60,836 nucleotides of DNA from a virus. A model generated the notes under the pieces. It had not been told where the DNA came from. It was given only the letters and a program-made list of their open reading frames with translations, and did not search any database. How positions within the stretch are numbered: position 1 is the first letter of the stretch; each line of letters starts with the position of its first letter. The stretch covers positions 1 to 60,836 of IMG/VR virus record IMGVR_UViG_3300020005_000005. The stretch is one strand, 5' to 3'. This document shows, in pieces, positions 1 through 7,568 of this stretch. Both the position numbers and the translations under genes were made by a program.

Positions 1-322
1 ATTTGCAACCATATTGCAACAAGGCAAAGCGATTGCCCCCCTCATGTCCCCCTTATTACGTGTTGTAACATCTAATTTATTGTCGCAATGCACCCGCGGA
101 GGGCGTAATGCGACATGACTGCAGTACTATGCTATACCTAGTTAACATAATGATAATTATTTAACAAACAAAACCTTTAAATTAGGCTATATACTCATGT
201 TTGTATTGCTGACATGGTATAACAGGAGTCTATCTGTCAAGGTGGCATAAGATAGGACCGGCACAAAAAGAATGCTTTTTAGGCAGGGGAAACAAGAGGC
301 GGGGGGTGTTTGACTTGACGCC

Positions 323-346
323 GGGCAGCCGGGCGGGGGGGAGGGG
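323..346 (+). other. G-quadruplex motif
   Basis: Four G runs (GGG 323-325, GGG 331-333, seven G at 335-341, GGGG 343-346) are separated by loops of 5, 1 and 1 nt, which satisfies the usual G3+N1-7 pattern. It lies about 265 nt upstream of the first gene, inside an unusually G-rich patch. Folding and function are inference. Confidence 0.4.
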
Positions 347-440
347 AACCCCCAAACATTTCACACAAAAAGGGACCCCCTCTACATTTTTCCCAAAAAA
401 ACCGGGGTAAAAAGTGCCCTGAGGCTCGATTTACAGACAA

Positions 441-475
441 AATATTAATAATGGTATACTTGAGTTAATATTAAC
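441..475 (+). promoter_or_regulatory. AT-rich palindrome and possible -7 box upstream of the NAD+ operon
   Basis: GTTAATATTAAC (464-475) is a perfect 12-bp palindrome, and AATATTAA (441-448) pairs with TTAATATT (465-472). Between them lies TATACTTG (456-463), one mismatch from the Bacteroidota primary-sigma -7 element TAnnTTTG. I do not see a well-spaced TTTG at -33. An operator overlapping a promoter is the simplest reading, but it is inferred from sequence symmetry only. Confidence 0.3.
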
Positions 476-516
476 AGTCGAGCATTGGGGTCTCGCGGGG
501 TGTGCTTATCCCCCCT

Positions 517-560
517 ATACTAAAGTTGATTACTTTATTGATCAAAAACGACTTTAGTAT
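517..560 (+). promoter_or_regulatory. Leader hairpin upstream of the first operon gene
   Basis: ATACTAAAGT (517-526) and ACTTTAGTAT (551-560) form a perfect 10-bp inverted repeat. TTGAT (526-530) and ATCAA (541-545) can extend pairing inward. It lies 50 nt upstream of the chosen ATG at 610, so it would be in the 5' leader of the mRNA. There is no T tract after it, so a simple terminator is unlikely; an operator or RNA control element is possible. Confidence 0.4.
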
Positions 561-609
561 CATCCCTTTGGTGGACAACCTTTGGTATCCTTTTTGCGTT
601 ATAAGGGGT

Positions 610-1353
610 ATGGACTACAAAACAATAAAATACCCGGACGGGCAGATATCTGTAGAGATTACTGATTTCGACGGACCAATCAAAAAGAGGATTAATAGTT
701 ATGAGGATCTGATAGGGATAGTGTCTGCAGGCGAGGTGCTCCGCCACCAGGGTAAATCGTGCGATCTATTTATTCCATGCCTTTTGGGGCAGCGGAGTGA
801 TAGGCGCTTTGGTCAAGATCAATCCTTTGATCTTAAAGTGATAGCGGGGCTGATCAACTCGGGCGGTTTTGGCAATGTGTCAATACTGGATCCACACAGC
901 GATGTTGCCTTAGCCCTGATAGACAGATCAACCAAGGTATCTTCTTACCAGTATGTCGCCCAGGCGTACGCAGAGGAGGGGTCTCCTACCTTAGTGTCTC
1001 CGGACGCGGGGGCCTATAAGAAGGTTTTTGAGTACGGTCAAAAGCTGGGAGCGCCAGTAGTGGCGGCAGTCAAGCACCGTGACAAGGATGGCAAGATCGA
1101 CCTTTCTTTTATTGGGGACGTTGCAGGGCAAAAATGCCTGATAGTGGATGACCTGGCTGACGGGGGATACACCTTTGTTTTGCTTGCAGAAGCGCTTCGC
1201 AGACAGGGTGCCATCAGAGTCGCGCTCTACGTCACGCACGCCTACTTTAATAAGGGTTTTGGTTTATTAGCCCCCCTTATAGACAACATTTATTGCACCA
1301 ATTCCGTTAAAGATATCGTAGACCCACTTGTAACACAATACAATGTCATATAG
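610..1353 (+). CDS. prs: PRPP-synthetase family enzyme (Prs; possible ADP-ribose pyrophosphokinase, Adps)
   Basis: This 247-aa protein has the Prs layout: YPDGQ near the N-terminus (where Prs has FPDGE), RSDRRF in the position of the catalytic RQDRK loop, LDPHSD in the position of DLHA, and the phosphoribosyl-binding loop VDDLADGGYT near the C-terminus. Prs makes PRPP from ribose-5-phosphate and ATP. Phage homologues called Prs can instead be Adps, which pyrophosphorylates ADP-ribose in the NARP1 NAD+ rebuilding pathway. I chose the ATG at 610 because family similarity begins there and the upstream GTG extension crosses a hairpin. The end overlaps the macro gene by 11 nt. Family assignment is strong; substrate is unproven. 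Confidence 0.85.
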   Translation: MDYKTIKYPDGQISVEITDFDGPIKKRINSYEDLIGIVSAGEVLRHQGKSCDLFIPCLLGQRSDRRFGQDQSFDLKVIAGLINSGGFGNVSILDPHSDVALALIDRSTKVSSYQYVAQAYAEEGSPTLVSPDAGAYKKVFEYGQKLGAPVVAAVKHRDKDGKIDLSFIGDVAGQKCLIVDDLADGGYTFVLLAEALRRQGAIRVALYVTHAYFNKGFGLLAPLIDNIYCTNSVKDIVDPLVTQYNVI

Positions 1354-1822
1354 AGAAGTACAAGGAAATCTAATCACCCTTGCCCAGGAGGGGGAATTTG
1401 ACCTCATCGCACACGGCTGTAATTGCTTTTGTACCATGGGGGCGGGTCTAGCCCCCCAGATGGCAAAGGCCTTTGGATGTGACAAGTTCCCCCTGGAGCA
1501 TGTTGATTATAGAGGTGATATCAACAAATTAGGGCAGATCGACGTCGGCGGCTTCAGATATTTGGGTAATGACTTTTTTGTAGTTAACTGTTATTCACAA
1601 TATGGTTTTGGGGCAAACCACGAGGAAGGCAAAGTAGCACCACTCGACTATGAGGCCCTGATCCTATGCCTGCGCAAAATAGGTCATATTTTTAAGGGTA
1701 AACACATTGGACTGCCCCAGATAGGGTGTCACCTTGCTGGGGGGGATTGGGAGGTGGTAAAAGAGATAATTAAGAAGGAATTGTCAAAATGTGATATTAC
1801 TATTGTAATTTATAAACCATGA
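1343..1822 (+). CDS. Macro-domain ADP-ribose-binding protein (Poa1p/TARG1-like)
   Basis: This 159-aa single macro domain opens with the family-type GNLITLA. HGCNCFCTMGAGLA forms the ADP-ribose-binding region, and LPQIGCHLAGGDWEVV near the C-terminus matches the second signature of the Poa1p/TARG1-like branch. Such proteins bind ADP-ribose or remove phosphate or ADP-ribosyl groups from ADP-ribosylated molecules. It is wedged between the Prs-like and Nampt-like genes, with an 11-nt overlap upstream and an ATGA overlap downstream. That points to a role in ADP-ribose handling within the same NAD+ pathway. Whether it hydrolyses ADP-ribose-1''-phosphate, reverses ADP-ribosylation or only binds is not visible from sequence. 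Confidence 0.85.
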   Translation: MSYREVQGNLITLAQEGEFDLIAHGCNCFCTMGAGLAPQMAKAFGCDKFPLEHVDYRGDINKLGQIDVGGFRYLGNDFFVVNCYSQYGFGANHEEGKVAPLDYEALILCLRKIGHIFKGKHIGLPQIGCHLAGGDWEVVKEIIKKELSKCDITIVIYKP

Positions 1823-3261
1823 GAATAAATCCTTTACTTTTAACAGACTACTACAAGACGGAGCACTACAAGATGTACCCCCTCGGTACTTCTATGATCT
1901 ATTCCAACCTGACTCCACGCAAGAGTAGGCTACCAGGGGTCGATGCTGTTGTCGTCTTTGGTGTTCAATATTTTATAAAAGAGTACCTTATTAAAAGGTT
2001 TGATGAGGACTTCTTTGATAGGTCCTGGGGGGATGTGCTGGAAGAATACCGCTTTGCTGTCAACACTGATACAGCCCACATCGAGGCACTACACCGTTTG
2101 GGGTACTTACCTATCAGGATAAAAAGTCTTGCTGAGGGGTCTTTATGCCCTATAAGGGTACCTATGTTAACTATCGTAAATACCCTTCCTGATTTCTTCT
2201 GGCTGACTAATTACTTGGAAACATTGATGAGCAATGTCTTGTGGCAACCTATTACTTCGGCCACCATTGCTTACGAGTACAAGAAATTACTAAATAGGTG
2301 GGCACGCATGACAGGGGGAGATGAAAGTTTTGTGCCCTGGCAGGGGCACGATTTTAGCTTTAGGGGTATGTCTTCTCCTGAGTCAGGCATGACATCCGCT
2401 ATGGGCCACCTCTTGTCATTCACCGGTACTGACACCATACCCGCTATATACGGCCTGCGCGATTACTATAATGGACAGGGTCTGATTGGCGCCTCTGTGC
2501 CTGCAACAGAGCACAGCGTTATGTGCATGGGTGGCGCTTACTCAGAGCAGGAGACTTTTGAAAGATTGCTCGACCTTTATCCTACCGGAATCCTTTCAGT
2601 CGTCTCAGACACGTGGGACCTGTGGCACGTCTTGGGTACTATCTTACCTAATTCAAAAGACAAAATAATGGCCCGAGACGGTAAACTGGTGATCAGGCCC
2701 GACTCAGGGGATCCTGCTGATATTCTGTGCGGACAATCAAAAGATAAATGGACAAGGAGTATTAAAGACATTCCCAAACAAAAGGGGGTTATAGAGTTGT
2801 TATGGAATATCTTCGGGGGCACTGTCAACGCCAAGGGATACAAAGTACTTGATCCGCACATTGGGGCCATCTACGGCGACTCAATTACTTTGGAGAGAGC
2901 AGAGGACATACTGTCCCGCCTGGCAGTCAAAGGCTTTGCCTCTACCAACGTGGTGTTAGGTATTGGTTCCTATACCTATCAGTATAATACGCGCGACACC
3001 CTGGGCTTCGCCGTCAAGGCGACGTACGGAGAAGTAGATGGTGTAGGCAGAGAGATCTTTAAAGACCCAGTCACTGACGACGGTACAAAGAAAAGTGCCA
3101 AGGGGCTTCTTGTCGTTCACAAGGGCGACGGCGGTTATGTGCTCAAAGATCAGCAAACAGTTGACGGAGAAAGAAGGGGAGAACTAGACACCGTCTTTGT
3201 TGATGGTATGATAATCAAAGAGGAATACTTGGATAATATAAGAACAAGATTAAATTTTTAA
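1819..3261 (+). CDS. nadV: Nicotinamide phosphoribosyltransferase family enzyme (Nampt/NadV; possible Namat)
   Basis: At 480 aa this is full length for the family. Conserved blocks are the N-terminal LLTDYYKTEHYKMYP, DFSFRGMSSPESG, the VPATEHS segment with the catalytic-type histidine, VVSDTWD, and IRPDSGDP in the phosphate-binding region. Nampt joins nicotinamide to PRPP to give NMN. In NARP1 phages the related enzyme Namat joins nicotinamide to ADP-ribose pyrophosphate and gives NAD+ directly. The start ATGA overlaps the macro gene stop, so the three genes look translationally coupled. No NMN adenylyltransferase is seen in the window, which fits NARP1 or reliance on the host enzyme. Confidence 0.9.
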   Translation: MRINPLLLTDYYKTEHYKMYPLGTSMIYSNLTPRKSRLPGVDAVVVFGVQYFIKEYLIKRFDEDFFDRSWGDVLEEYRFAVNTDTAHIEALHRLGYLPIRIKSLAEGSLCPIRVPMLTIVNTLPDFFWLTNYLETLMSNVLWQPITSATIAYEYKKLLNRWARMTGGDESFVPWQGHDFSFRGMSSPESGMTSAMGHLLSFTGTDTIPAIYGLRDYYNGQGLIGASVPATEHSVMCMGGAYSEQETFERLLDLYPTGILSVVSDTWDLWHVLGTILPNSKDKIMARDGKLVIRPDSGDPADILCGQSKDKWTRSIKDIPKQKGVIELLWNIFGGTVNAKGYKVLDPHIGAIYGDSITLERAEDILSRLAVKGFASTNVVLGIGSYTYQYNTRDTLGFAVKATYGEVDGVGREIFKDPVTDDGTKKSAKGLLVVHKGDGGYVLKDQQTVDGERRGELDTVFVDGMIIKEEYLDNIRTRLNF

Positions 3262-3265
3262 CTAT

Positions 3266-3487
3266 ATGGAATGCTTACCGTTGTTTTTTGCAGGTTTCCT
3301 TGTTGGCCTATCACTTGGAATGTTGTTGGCTAATAGGTGGTGGACAAAGGCAGATGTGTACAAGAGAGATGCGAGGGATAGGCACCAAGGACCACCGGGG
3401 GCACCCCCTCCGGACTACTGGGGTAAAGGAACAAAAGGGGGCACGAACAGAGTAAACACTGGTTATAACCATCAATATCATGAGTAA
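3266..3487 (+). CDS. Small membrane protein, function unknown
   Basis: This 73-aa protein has one hydrophobic segment at about residues 4-22. A polar, Pro/Gly-rich tail follows that ends in His and Tyr residues. It starts 4 nt after nadV, so it is probably co-transcribed, and overlaps the next gene by 8 nt. I do not recognise a family. The tail should face either cytoplasm or periplasm depending on topology, which the sequence does not settle. Confidence 0.6.
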   Translation: MECLPLFFAGFLVGLSLGMLLANRWWTKADVYKRDARDRHQGPPGAPPPDYWGKGTKGGTNRVNTGYNHQYHE

Positions 3488-3692
3488 ACAACTCATCTCT
3501 CTAGAGGTACACAACGCGGCCCGTAGTGCTAGTTACAAATTTGACAACAGTCCGGAGCCTAACGGGATTGAATGCCCACAGTGTGGTCACGAGTTGGTAG
3601 ACTCCAACCCTATGGTAGTACTAACTAGCATGCCGGCGCAGAAGAACGTACACTGCCTGACGTGTCGCTACAGGGGTTATAGGTACCTATGA
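3480..3692 (+). CDS. Small zinc-ribbon protein
   Basis: This 70-aa protein has two CxxC knuckles (CPQC at about 35-38 and CLTC at about 59-62), the pattern of a zinc ribbon. Basic residues follow the second knuckle. Such phage proteins often bind nucleic acid or a host protein, but no specific family is recognisable. It overlaps its upstream neighbour by 8 nt and its downstream neighbour by an ATGA. Confidence 0.65.
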   Translation: MSKQLISLEVHNAARSASYKFDNSPEPNGIECPQCGHELVDSNPMVVLTSMPAQKNVHCLTCRYRGYRYL

Positions 3693-3820
3693 CAGAGGAT
3701 CCTATCATCTTTGCTGTAAGAACGCGCTTTTACTATAAGGGCCCCCGGATAGAAACGCTGACTAAGGAGCAATTGCTCGACCTCCTGCGTAAAATCCTCA
3801 AAAAGGAGATTTTTAAATAA
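3689..3820 (+). CDS. 43-aa basic protein, function unknown
   Basis: The ATG at 3689 overlaps the stop of the zinc-ribbon gene (ATGA), and the frame runs 43 codons to TAA at 3818-3820. The protein is Lys/Arg-rich with a predicted helix in its second half (KEQLLDLLRKILKKE). The coupling arrangement is the same as at most other gene junctions here, which supports it being real. It is the last gene before the promoter-like box at 3822. Confidence 0.5.
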   Translation: MTEDPIIFAVRTRFYYKGPRIETLTKEQLLDLLRKILKKEIFK

Positions 3821-3821
3821 T

Positions 3822-3836
3822 AGGCACAATTTTTGT
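3822..3836 (+). promoter_or_regulatory. Sigma-54-like -24/-12 promoter box
   Basis: AGGCACAATTTTTGT: GG at 3823-3824, CAC after it, TTG ending at 3835, followed by TATAAA. The -12 dinucleotide is GT rather than GC. If the last T is -12, transcription would start near 3848, one base before the ATG at 3849. It is one of eight such boxes in the window. Confidence 0.6.
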
Positions 3837-3848
3837 GGTATAAATCTT

Positions 3849-4505
3849 ATGATTAAACCAATACTAATTTGTGCCTTTTTTGTGCTTTTTGCACAGGGCA
3901 TGCCGGAAGCGGAGAATCAAACGAAGACCACCTACCTTAAAGAGGTGGAGATTGTTGGCTATCCGCTCGATGTGGAGATCTACCGGGTTCTTACTCAGGG
4001 TAAAGACTCTGTTTGGGCGCTTGATGGGTCTGACAGTCTCCTGATCGATGTACCGGCCCTAGATCCGGCCATGGCGCGACTCATCGTTGCACAAGCCCGA
4101 CACGAGACGGGTGACTTTGTCTCCCCATTATTTACTAATCACAACAATGTTTACGGAATGCAACATCCGGGACGCGGCAAACTAACCACCTCCCTAGGTC
4201 CACTTGCGACAGCAGAAGGAAGGCCCAACAAGTACGCATCCTATAGTACCGTTGAGGCATCGGTACTTGATTTAATGCTCTGGCTACAGTATCACAACAC
4301 ACCCAAGATTACCACGGCCGATGCGTATTGTAAGTATTTAAAACAACATCGTTACTTTGAAGCACCTTTAGTCGTTTACCAAAACAGTCTCAAACACTAT
4401 TTAGCATGTCCATCACCCAGTTTAAAAACCTTTATGACCAAAAACCCTTTTACACATCAATCGACAAAGTCCTTGAGACTATCAAAAACGGTGGCAAGCA
4501 ATTAG
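3849..4505 (+). CDS. Exported glucosaminidase-like peptidoglycan hydrolase
   Basis: This 218-aa protein begins with a hydrophobic signal-peptide-like segment (about 1-18). The central part resembles the FlgJ/GH73 glucosaminidase fold: ARHETGDF with a candidate catalytic glutamate near residue 86, then NNVYGMQHP, then a conserved WLQYH. It would cut the glycan backbone of peptidoglycan in the periplasm. A promoter-like box ends 13 nt before the ATG. The last 33 or so codons overlap the next gene in another frame and form a Ser/Thr/Lys-rich tail with no domain features. A lysis role or a role in entry are both possible. Confidence 0.7.
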   Translation: MIKPILICAFFVLFAQGMPEAENQTKTTYLKEVEIVGYPLDVEIYRVLTQGKDSVWALDGSDSLLIDVPALDPAMARLIVAQARHETGDFVSPLFTNHNNVYGMQHPGRGKLTTSLGPLATAEGRPNKYASYSTVEASVLDLMLWLQYHNTPKITTADAYCKYLKQHRYFEAPLVVYQNSLKHYLACPSPSLKTFMTKNPFTHQSTKSLRLSKTVASN

Positions 4506-6118
4506 ACCTGATCAAACAAATCCGGGCGTCTAGGGACAAGGAGGAACGCAATGAGTTAAAGAAGCAACTTTCCGTTATTTGTTTTGGCGGTAAGTTTAGT
4601 GAACGCAAGGCCGCCGCTTTGGTGGAGTACTCCCGTCTGGTGGTGCTTGACTTTGATGACGCTTCTATAGTGACTAAAAGGCAAGAACTCTTGCTCCTTC
4701 CATACGTCTATGCTGTCTTTGTCTCGCCCTCCGGCGAGGGACTCAAGGCACTCATCCGGGTGAGTTCCGACAACCACTTAGGTCACTGGTCGGCCCTGCA
4801 CAAAGAGATTGATGGAGTTGATAAGAGTGGCAAGGACGTCTGTCGCGCCTGCTTCATGTCTTACGATCCCTCACTGTATGTCAATGCACACAGCGATATT
4901 TATACCAAAGTTGTCGAATCGGCTTATACTGACGAACAAAAACTAGAGAAGTTAAAAGTATGGTTAGCCAACAAGGGCGAACAGTTTAAGACGGGCAACC
5001 GCAATAATTTTTTAGCCAAGCTGGCGGGAGCCTGCAATCGCTTTGGTCTGACGGAGGCCTACGTCCTATCTGTTTTTGAAAGGGACTACGTAAAGGGATC
5101 TGACTTTAGCCTCAACGAGGCGCAGACCGTCGTTAGGTCTATCTACAAGAACTACTCGGAGTTCCACGCGACCGCCTCCTTCGACGAATCCTTTGGTGAG
5201 GCTAGGGCGGCTGAGATACTCTCCTCAGAGTTAACCACCAATGACGTCATTTATCTTAAAGACGTCGAGGCTGATCTGATCAACGATTATGAGCACGGCA
5301 CTCAAGGCGCACCCACCACCTATTTTCCTTCTATCGATCCTATCTTTAGGCCCCTACCCGGTGACCTTAATGTGTTGTCCGGCATAGGCAACCACGGTAA
5401 ATCGGCCATTAAAAAACAAATGGATCTTGTCCGCTCAGTCAAGGACGGTCACAAGCACTGTTACTTTAGCCCCGAGGAGGTCCCGCCTCTGTTCTGGTAC
5501 AGGGAACTCATTCGTTCTTATATAGGCAAACCACTGGAGCCTGGCTCGCGCGACAGGATGACAATGACCGAATATAAGCGGGGTATGGATTTTGTGAAGG
5601 AACACTTTGTTTTTGTCTACCCGCCCAGTCTACCTACACCCGATTACATACTAGAACGCTTTTCTGAGGTGATTATCAAGCACGGTATGAACTCGGTTAC
5701 ATTAGACCCATGGAACCAATTGCTTCACATCATGGACAAAAGGGACGATATCTACCTAGGAGAAGTCCTTTCCAAATTTGAGCGTTTCGCCCAGCAACAC
5801 GGAATCTATTTTACAGTGATATGCCACCCGAATAGGACGCGAAAAAAGAAGGACAAACAGGGGAATGAAGATGCTAATTATGATTGTCCGGACGTTTATG
5901 ACTTAAATGGCGGCCCTACCTGGAACGCGCGATCAACCAATATTTGTGTCTACCATCGCCCGTTTTGGGGTTCGGACAAAAACGACCCTACCGCCGAATT
6001 CCATTCAAAAAAAATTAAGAGACAAATGATTAGCGGCATTCCTGGCGCGTGTTCACTTGATTATAACCGCAAAACAGGTCGTTTTTATGATGGTGGTTAC
6101 TCTCCATTGGACAACTAA
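4406..6118 (+). CDS. Primase-helicase: BT4734-like N-terminus plus RecA-type ATPase
   Basis: This 570-aa replication protein begins in the style of the BT4734/VirE N-terminal family (FKNLYDQKPF, then ICFGGKFSERK, then VVLDFDD), the type common in Bacteroidota mobile elements. From about residue 305 it has a RecA/DnaB/Twinkle-type ATPase with Walker A GIGNHGKS (about 326-333), CYFSPEE after it and a Walker B-like SVTLDPW. It probably unwinds DNA and may prime at the fork. The start at 4406 is supported because family similarity begins at once, which makes the 100-nt overlap with the upstream gene real. No DNA polymerase gene is in this window. Confidence 0.75.
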   Translation: MSITQFKNLYDQKPFYTSIDKVLETIKNGGKQLDLIKQIRASRDKEERNELKKQLSVICFGGKFSERKAAALVEYSRLVVLDFDDASIVTKRQELLLLPYVYAVFVSPSGEGLKALIRVSSDNHLGHWSALHKEIDGVDKSGKDVCRACFMSYDPSLYVNAHSDIYTKVVESAYTDEQKLEKLKVWLANKGEQFKTGNRNNFLAKLAGACNRFGLTEAYVLSVFERDYVKGSDFSLNEAQTVVRSIYKNYSEFHATASFDESFGEARAAEILSSELTTNDVIYLKDVEADLINDYEHGTQGAPTTYFPSIDPIFRPLPGDLNVLSGIGNHGKSAIKKQMDLVRSVKDGHKHCYFSPEEVPPLFWYRELIRSYIGKPLEPGSRDRMTMTEYKRGMDFVKEHFVFVYPPSLPTPDYILERFSEVIIKHGMNSVTLDPWNQLLHIMDKRDDIYLGEVLSKFERFAQQHGIYFTVICHPNRTRKKKDKQGNEDANYDCPDVYDLNGGPTWNARSTNICVYHRPFWGSDKNDPTAEFHSKKIKRQMISGIPGACSLDYNRKTGRFYDGGYSPLDN

Positions 6119-6193
6119 ATTTAAAATCTTACGTTAATAAGTCTATAGTCCCTTAACCTGACCCCCTCTTGAACCCTATAAAATGGAGATACG

Positions 6194-6325
6194 ATGAAAG
6201 AAGATCAAAAGACAACAGATTTAGGGTGTGGATGCGCTTTCTTCATGCTGATGTTTATTTGCTACGCCCTTTGGCATATCTCAAATCAACTTTCAAGTAT
6301 TATTGAATTATTGAAACGACCTTAA
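6194..6325 (+). CDS. 43-aa membrane protein
   Basis: An ATG at 6194, preceded by GGAG 8 nt upstream, opens 43 codons ending at TAA 6323-6325. The protein has a short polar N-terminus, a CGC motif and one transmembrane segment at about residues 12-29. No family is recognised. It fills most of the gap between the primase-helicase and the next gene, and the Shine-Dalgarno-like GGAG is unusual for this genome. Confidence 0.45.
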   Translation: MKEDQKTTDLGCGCAFFMLMFICYALWHISNQLSSIIELLKRP

Positions 6326-6337
6326 CCCCCTCCCCCC

Positions 6338-6772
6338 ATGCCCCTAAGTGAGAACATGACTATTGACGAACGCAAAGCAAGAGACAAGGCGATAAGAAAA
6401 GCCATAAAAAGCGATTACCCGCTAATTAAGTTTTTAGATATTGATGATGAGGCCAGATTAATTGCGGTGGCGTGGGTAGAGGGATTTGAAAAGATCGGAA
6501 CGATTGAAATTGAACAAAAACATAAGCTCGCCTCTGACATCATGAATTACACCAGACGCAAACTCGCCTCCCGCGATTCTGAACTTAGGGAACTGAGAGA
6601 GGTAGCGGAGAGGATGGCGGAGGCGTTGGAATTTTTCTCCACTGAGAGCGATATAATTGATAACGAATACCCAGTACACTCTGGCAAAGGTCGTGAAGCC
6701 ATCGCAGCTTATCGCAAAATTAAACCCGAGATAAAACATGGCACGCAAAAAGACCCATCAAGAAGTAGCTGA
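6338..6772 (+). CDS. Hypothetical helical protein
   Basis: This 144-aa protein has a charged N-terminal helical region and a probable coiled coil at about residues 75-105, rich in Arg, Glu and Leu. The C-terminus is basic and Ser-rich. I do not recognise a domain. It overlaps the next gene by 35 nt and heads a run of small, tightly packed genes typical of early phage regions. Confidence 0.6.
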   Translation: MPLSENMTIDERKARDKAIRKAIKSDYPLIKFLDIDDEARLIAVAWVEGFEKIGTIEIEQKHKLASDIMNYTRRKLASRDSELRELREVAERMAEALEFFSTESDIIDNEYPVHSGKGREAIAAYRKIKPEIKHGTQKDPSRSS

Positions 6773-6884
6773 GGCACATGCTAAAGACTTCCTTCGGTAC
6801 ATGCTAAAAACCTGTAAAGTGGTTGAGGTGAAACGAAACTTCAAAACTATTGATGAGCATTATTTCGAATATAAATATCAATAA
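6738..6884 (+). CDS. 48-aa basic hypothetical protein
   Basis: The frame runs from ATG 6738 to TAA 6882-6884 and encodes a Lys/His-rich 48-aa protein that begins MARKK and ends with a Tyr-rich tail. It overlaps the previous gene by 35 nt and lies 2 nt before the next ATG. Size and spacing match the surrounding genes; function is unknown. Confidence 0.5.
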   Translation: MARKKTHQEVAEAHAKDFLRYMLKTCKVVEVKRNFKTIDEHYFEYKYQ

Positions 6885-6886
6885 CC

Positions 6887-7285
6887 ATGAGAACATTAAG
6901 CGCACAAAATTTGGCTCTGTACCTGGGGTGTGAAGTGGAGTGCAAAGACGGCTTTACCCGCCAATTAATAGGTATATGCCGGTCCAACGATGATGAGAAC
7001 GAAATTAGGATTCAAACACGCATGGATGAACGTAGTAATGTATTGTGGTTTGATGAAGGTGAAGTCAAGCCACTTCTCCGCAAACTTGAATCTATGACGG
7101 AGGAAGATAAAAAAGAACTTTGTATCGTATGCGACTGGCCTGATTGGAAAACTGTTTTGATTAATTCTTCAGGTAGATATACCCCATCTCAATTCACCTA
7201 TCTTCTCTCCAAGCACTTCGATTTATTCAACTACATCGCGGAAGGTTTAGCGCTAGACAAAAATTTAAAAGATAATGCTAATTGA
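6887..7285 (+). CDS. Hypothetical early protein
   Basis: This 132-aa acidic protein looks like a family common in Bacteroidota phages and prophages. An N-terminal beta-rich region contains LGCEVECKDG. A linker of the type KPLLRKLESMTEEDKKEL follows, then a C-terminal helical segment ending LLSKHFDLFNYI. The biochemical role is not known to me. It overlaps the next gene by 11 nt. Confidence 0.6.
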   Translation: MRTLSAQNLALYLGCEVECKDGFTRQLIGICRSNDDENEIRIQTRMDERSNVLWFDEGEVKPLLRKLESMTEEDKKELCIVCDWPDWKTVLINSSGRYTPSQFTYLLSKHFDLFNYIAEGLALDKNLKDNAN

Positions 7286-7568
7286 TGAACTTATTGATAT
7301 GAGAGCAAAGGCCAGAGAAGGTAAGAACTATAAACTTTGTGACATAACCAGGCACAAATTGGATGCAGAACTTGTCTTCATATTTGATGCACCTTGGGGC
7401 CAGCAAATTTACTACCTAACCGAATCCTATTTTAAAAGAAAGCCGCCTGAAATGACTAACCGCAAATATGTTGAATACAAAATTCAGGCAGACATTAAGG
7501 CAGATCAGCTTCTAGATGCATGGTTATACACTGTGCGTCAAACATTGGACAAAAATCAAAGGGTATGA
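7275..7568 (+). CDS. Small protein with cysteinyl-tRNA-synthetase DALR-like helix pair
   Basis: This 97-aa protein begins LIDELIDMRAKAREGKNYKL and continues CDITRHKL. This resembles the C-terminal DALR-region helices of cysteinyl-tRNA synthetase (LIxxRxxARxxKdwxxaDxIRdeL). Nothing of the catalytic core is present. It may be a stand-alone RNA-binding or decoy module, or the likeness may be a general helical-hairpin resemblance. It overlaps both neighbours (11 nt and an ATGA). Confidence 0.5.
   Translation: MLIDELIDMRAKAREGKNYKLCDITRHKLDAELVFIFDAPWGQQIYYLTESYFKRKPPEMTNRKYVEYKIQADIKADQLLDAWLYTVRQTLDKNQRV

Larger units (their letters stand above)
1..609. other. Gene-free leader upstream of the NAD+ operon
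   Basis: I see no convincing gene here. The stretch holds a repeated TTGCAAC (3-9 and 14-20), a 7-bp inverted repeat TGTCGCA/TGCGACA (81-87 and 109-115), a very G-rich segment (about 298-346), an AT-rich palindrome (464-475) and a 10-bp hairpin (517-560). The first operon begins only at 610, so this is probably a promoter and control region. Whatever gene lies to the left is outside the window. The frame is open back to a GTG at 502, but those codons run through the hairpin and do not resemble the family N-terminus. Confidence 0.6.

Noticed and set aside
502-609. GTG-started N-terminal extension of the Prs-like protein
   Set aside because: The extra 36 residues are encoded across a 10-bp hairpin and do not match the family N-terminus; ATG 610 fits better.
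2343-2358. GGGCACGATTTTAGC, another near match to the promoter box
   Set aside because: It lies inside nadV and codes for the conserved GHDFSF motif, and TTG is TAG.
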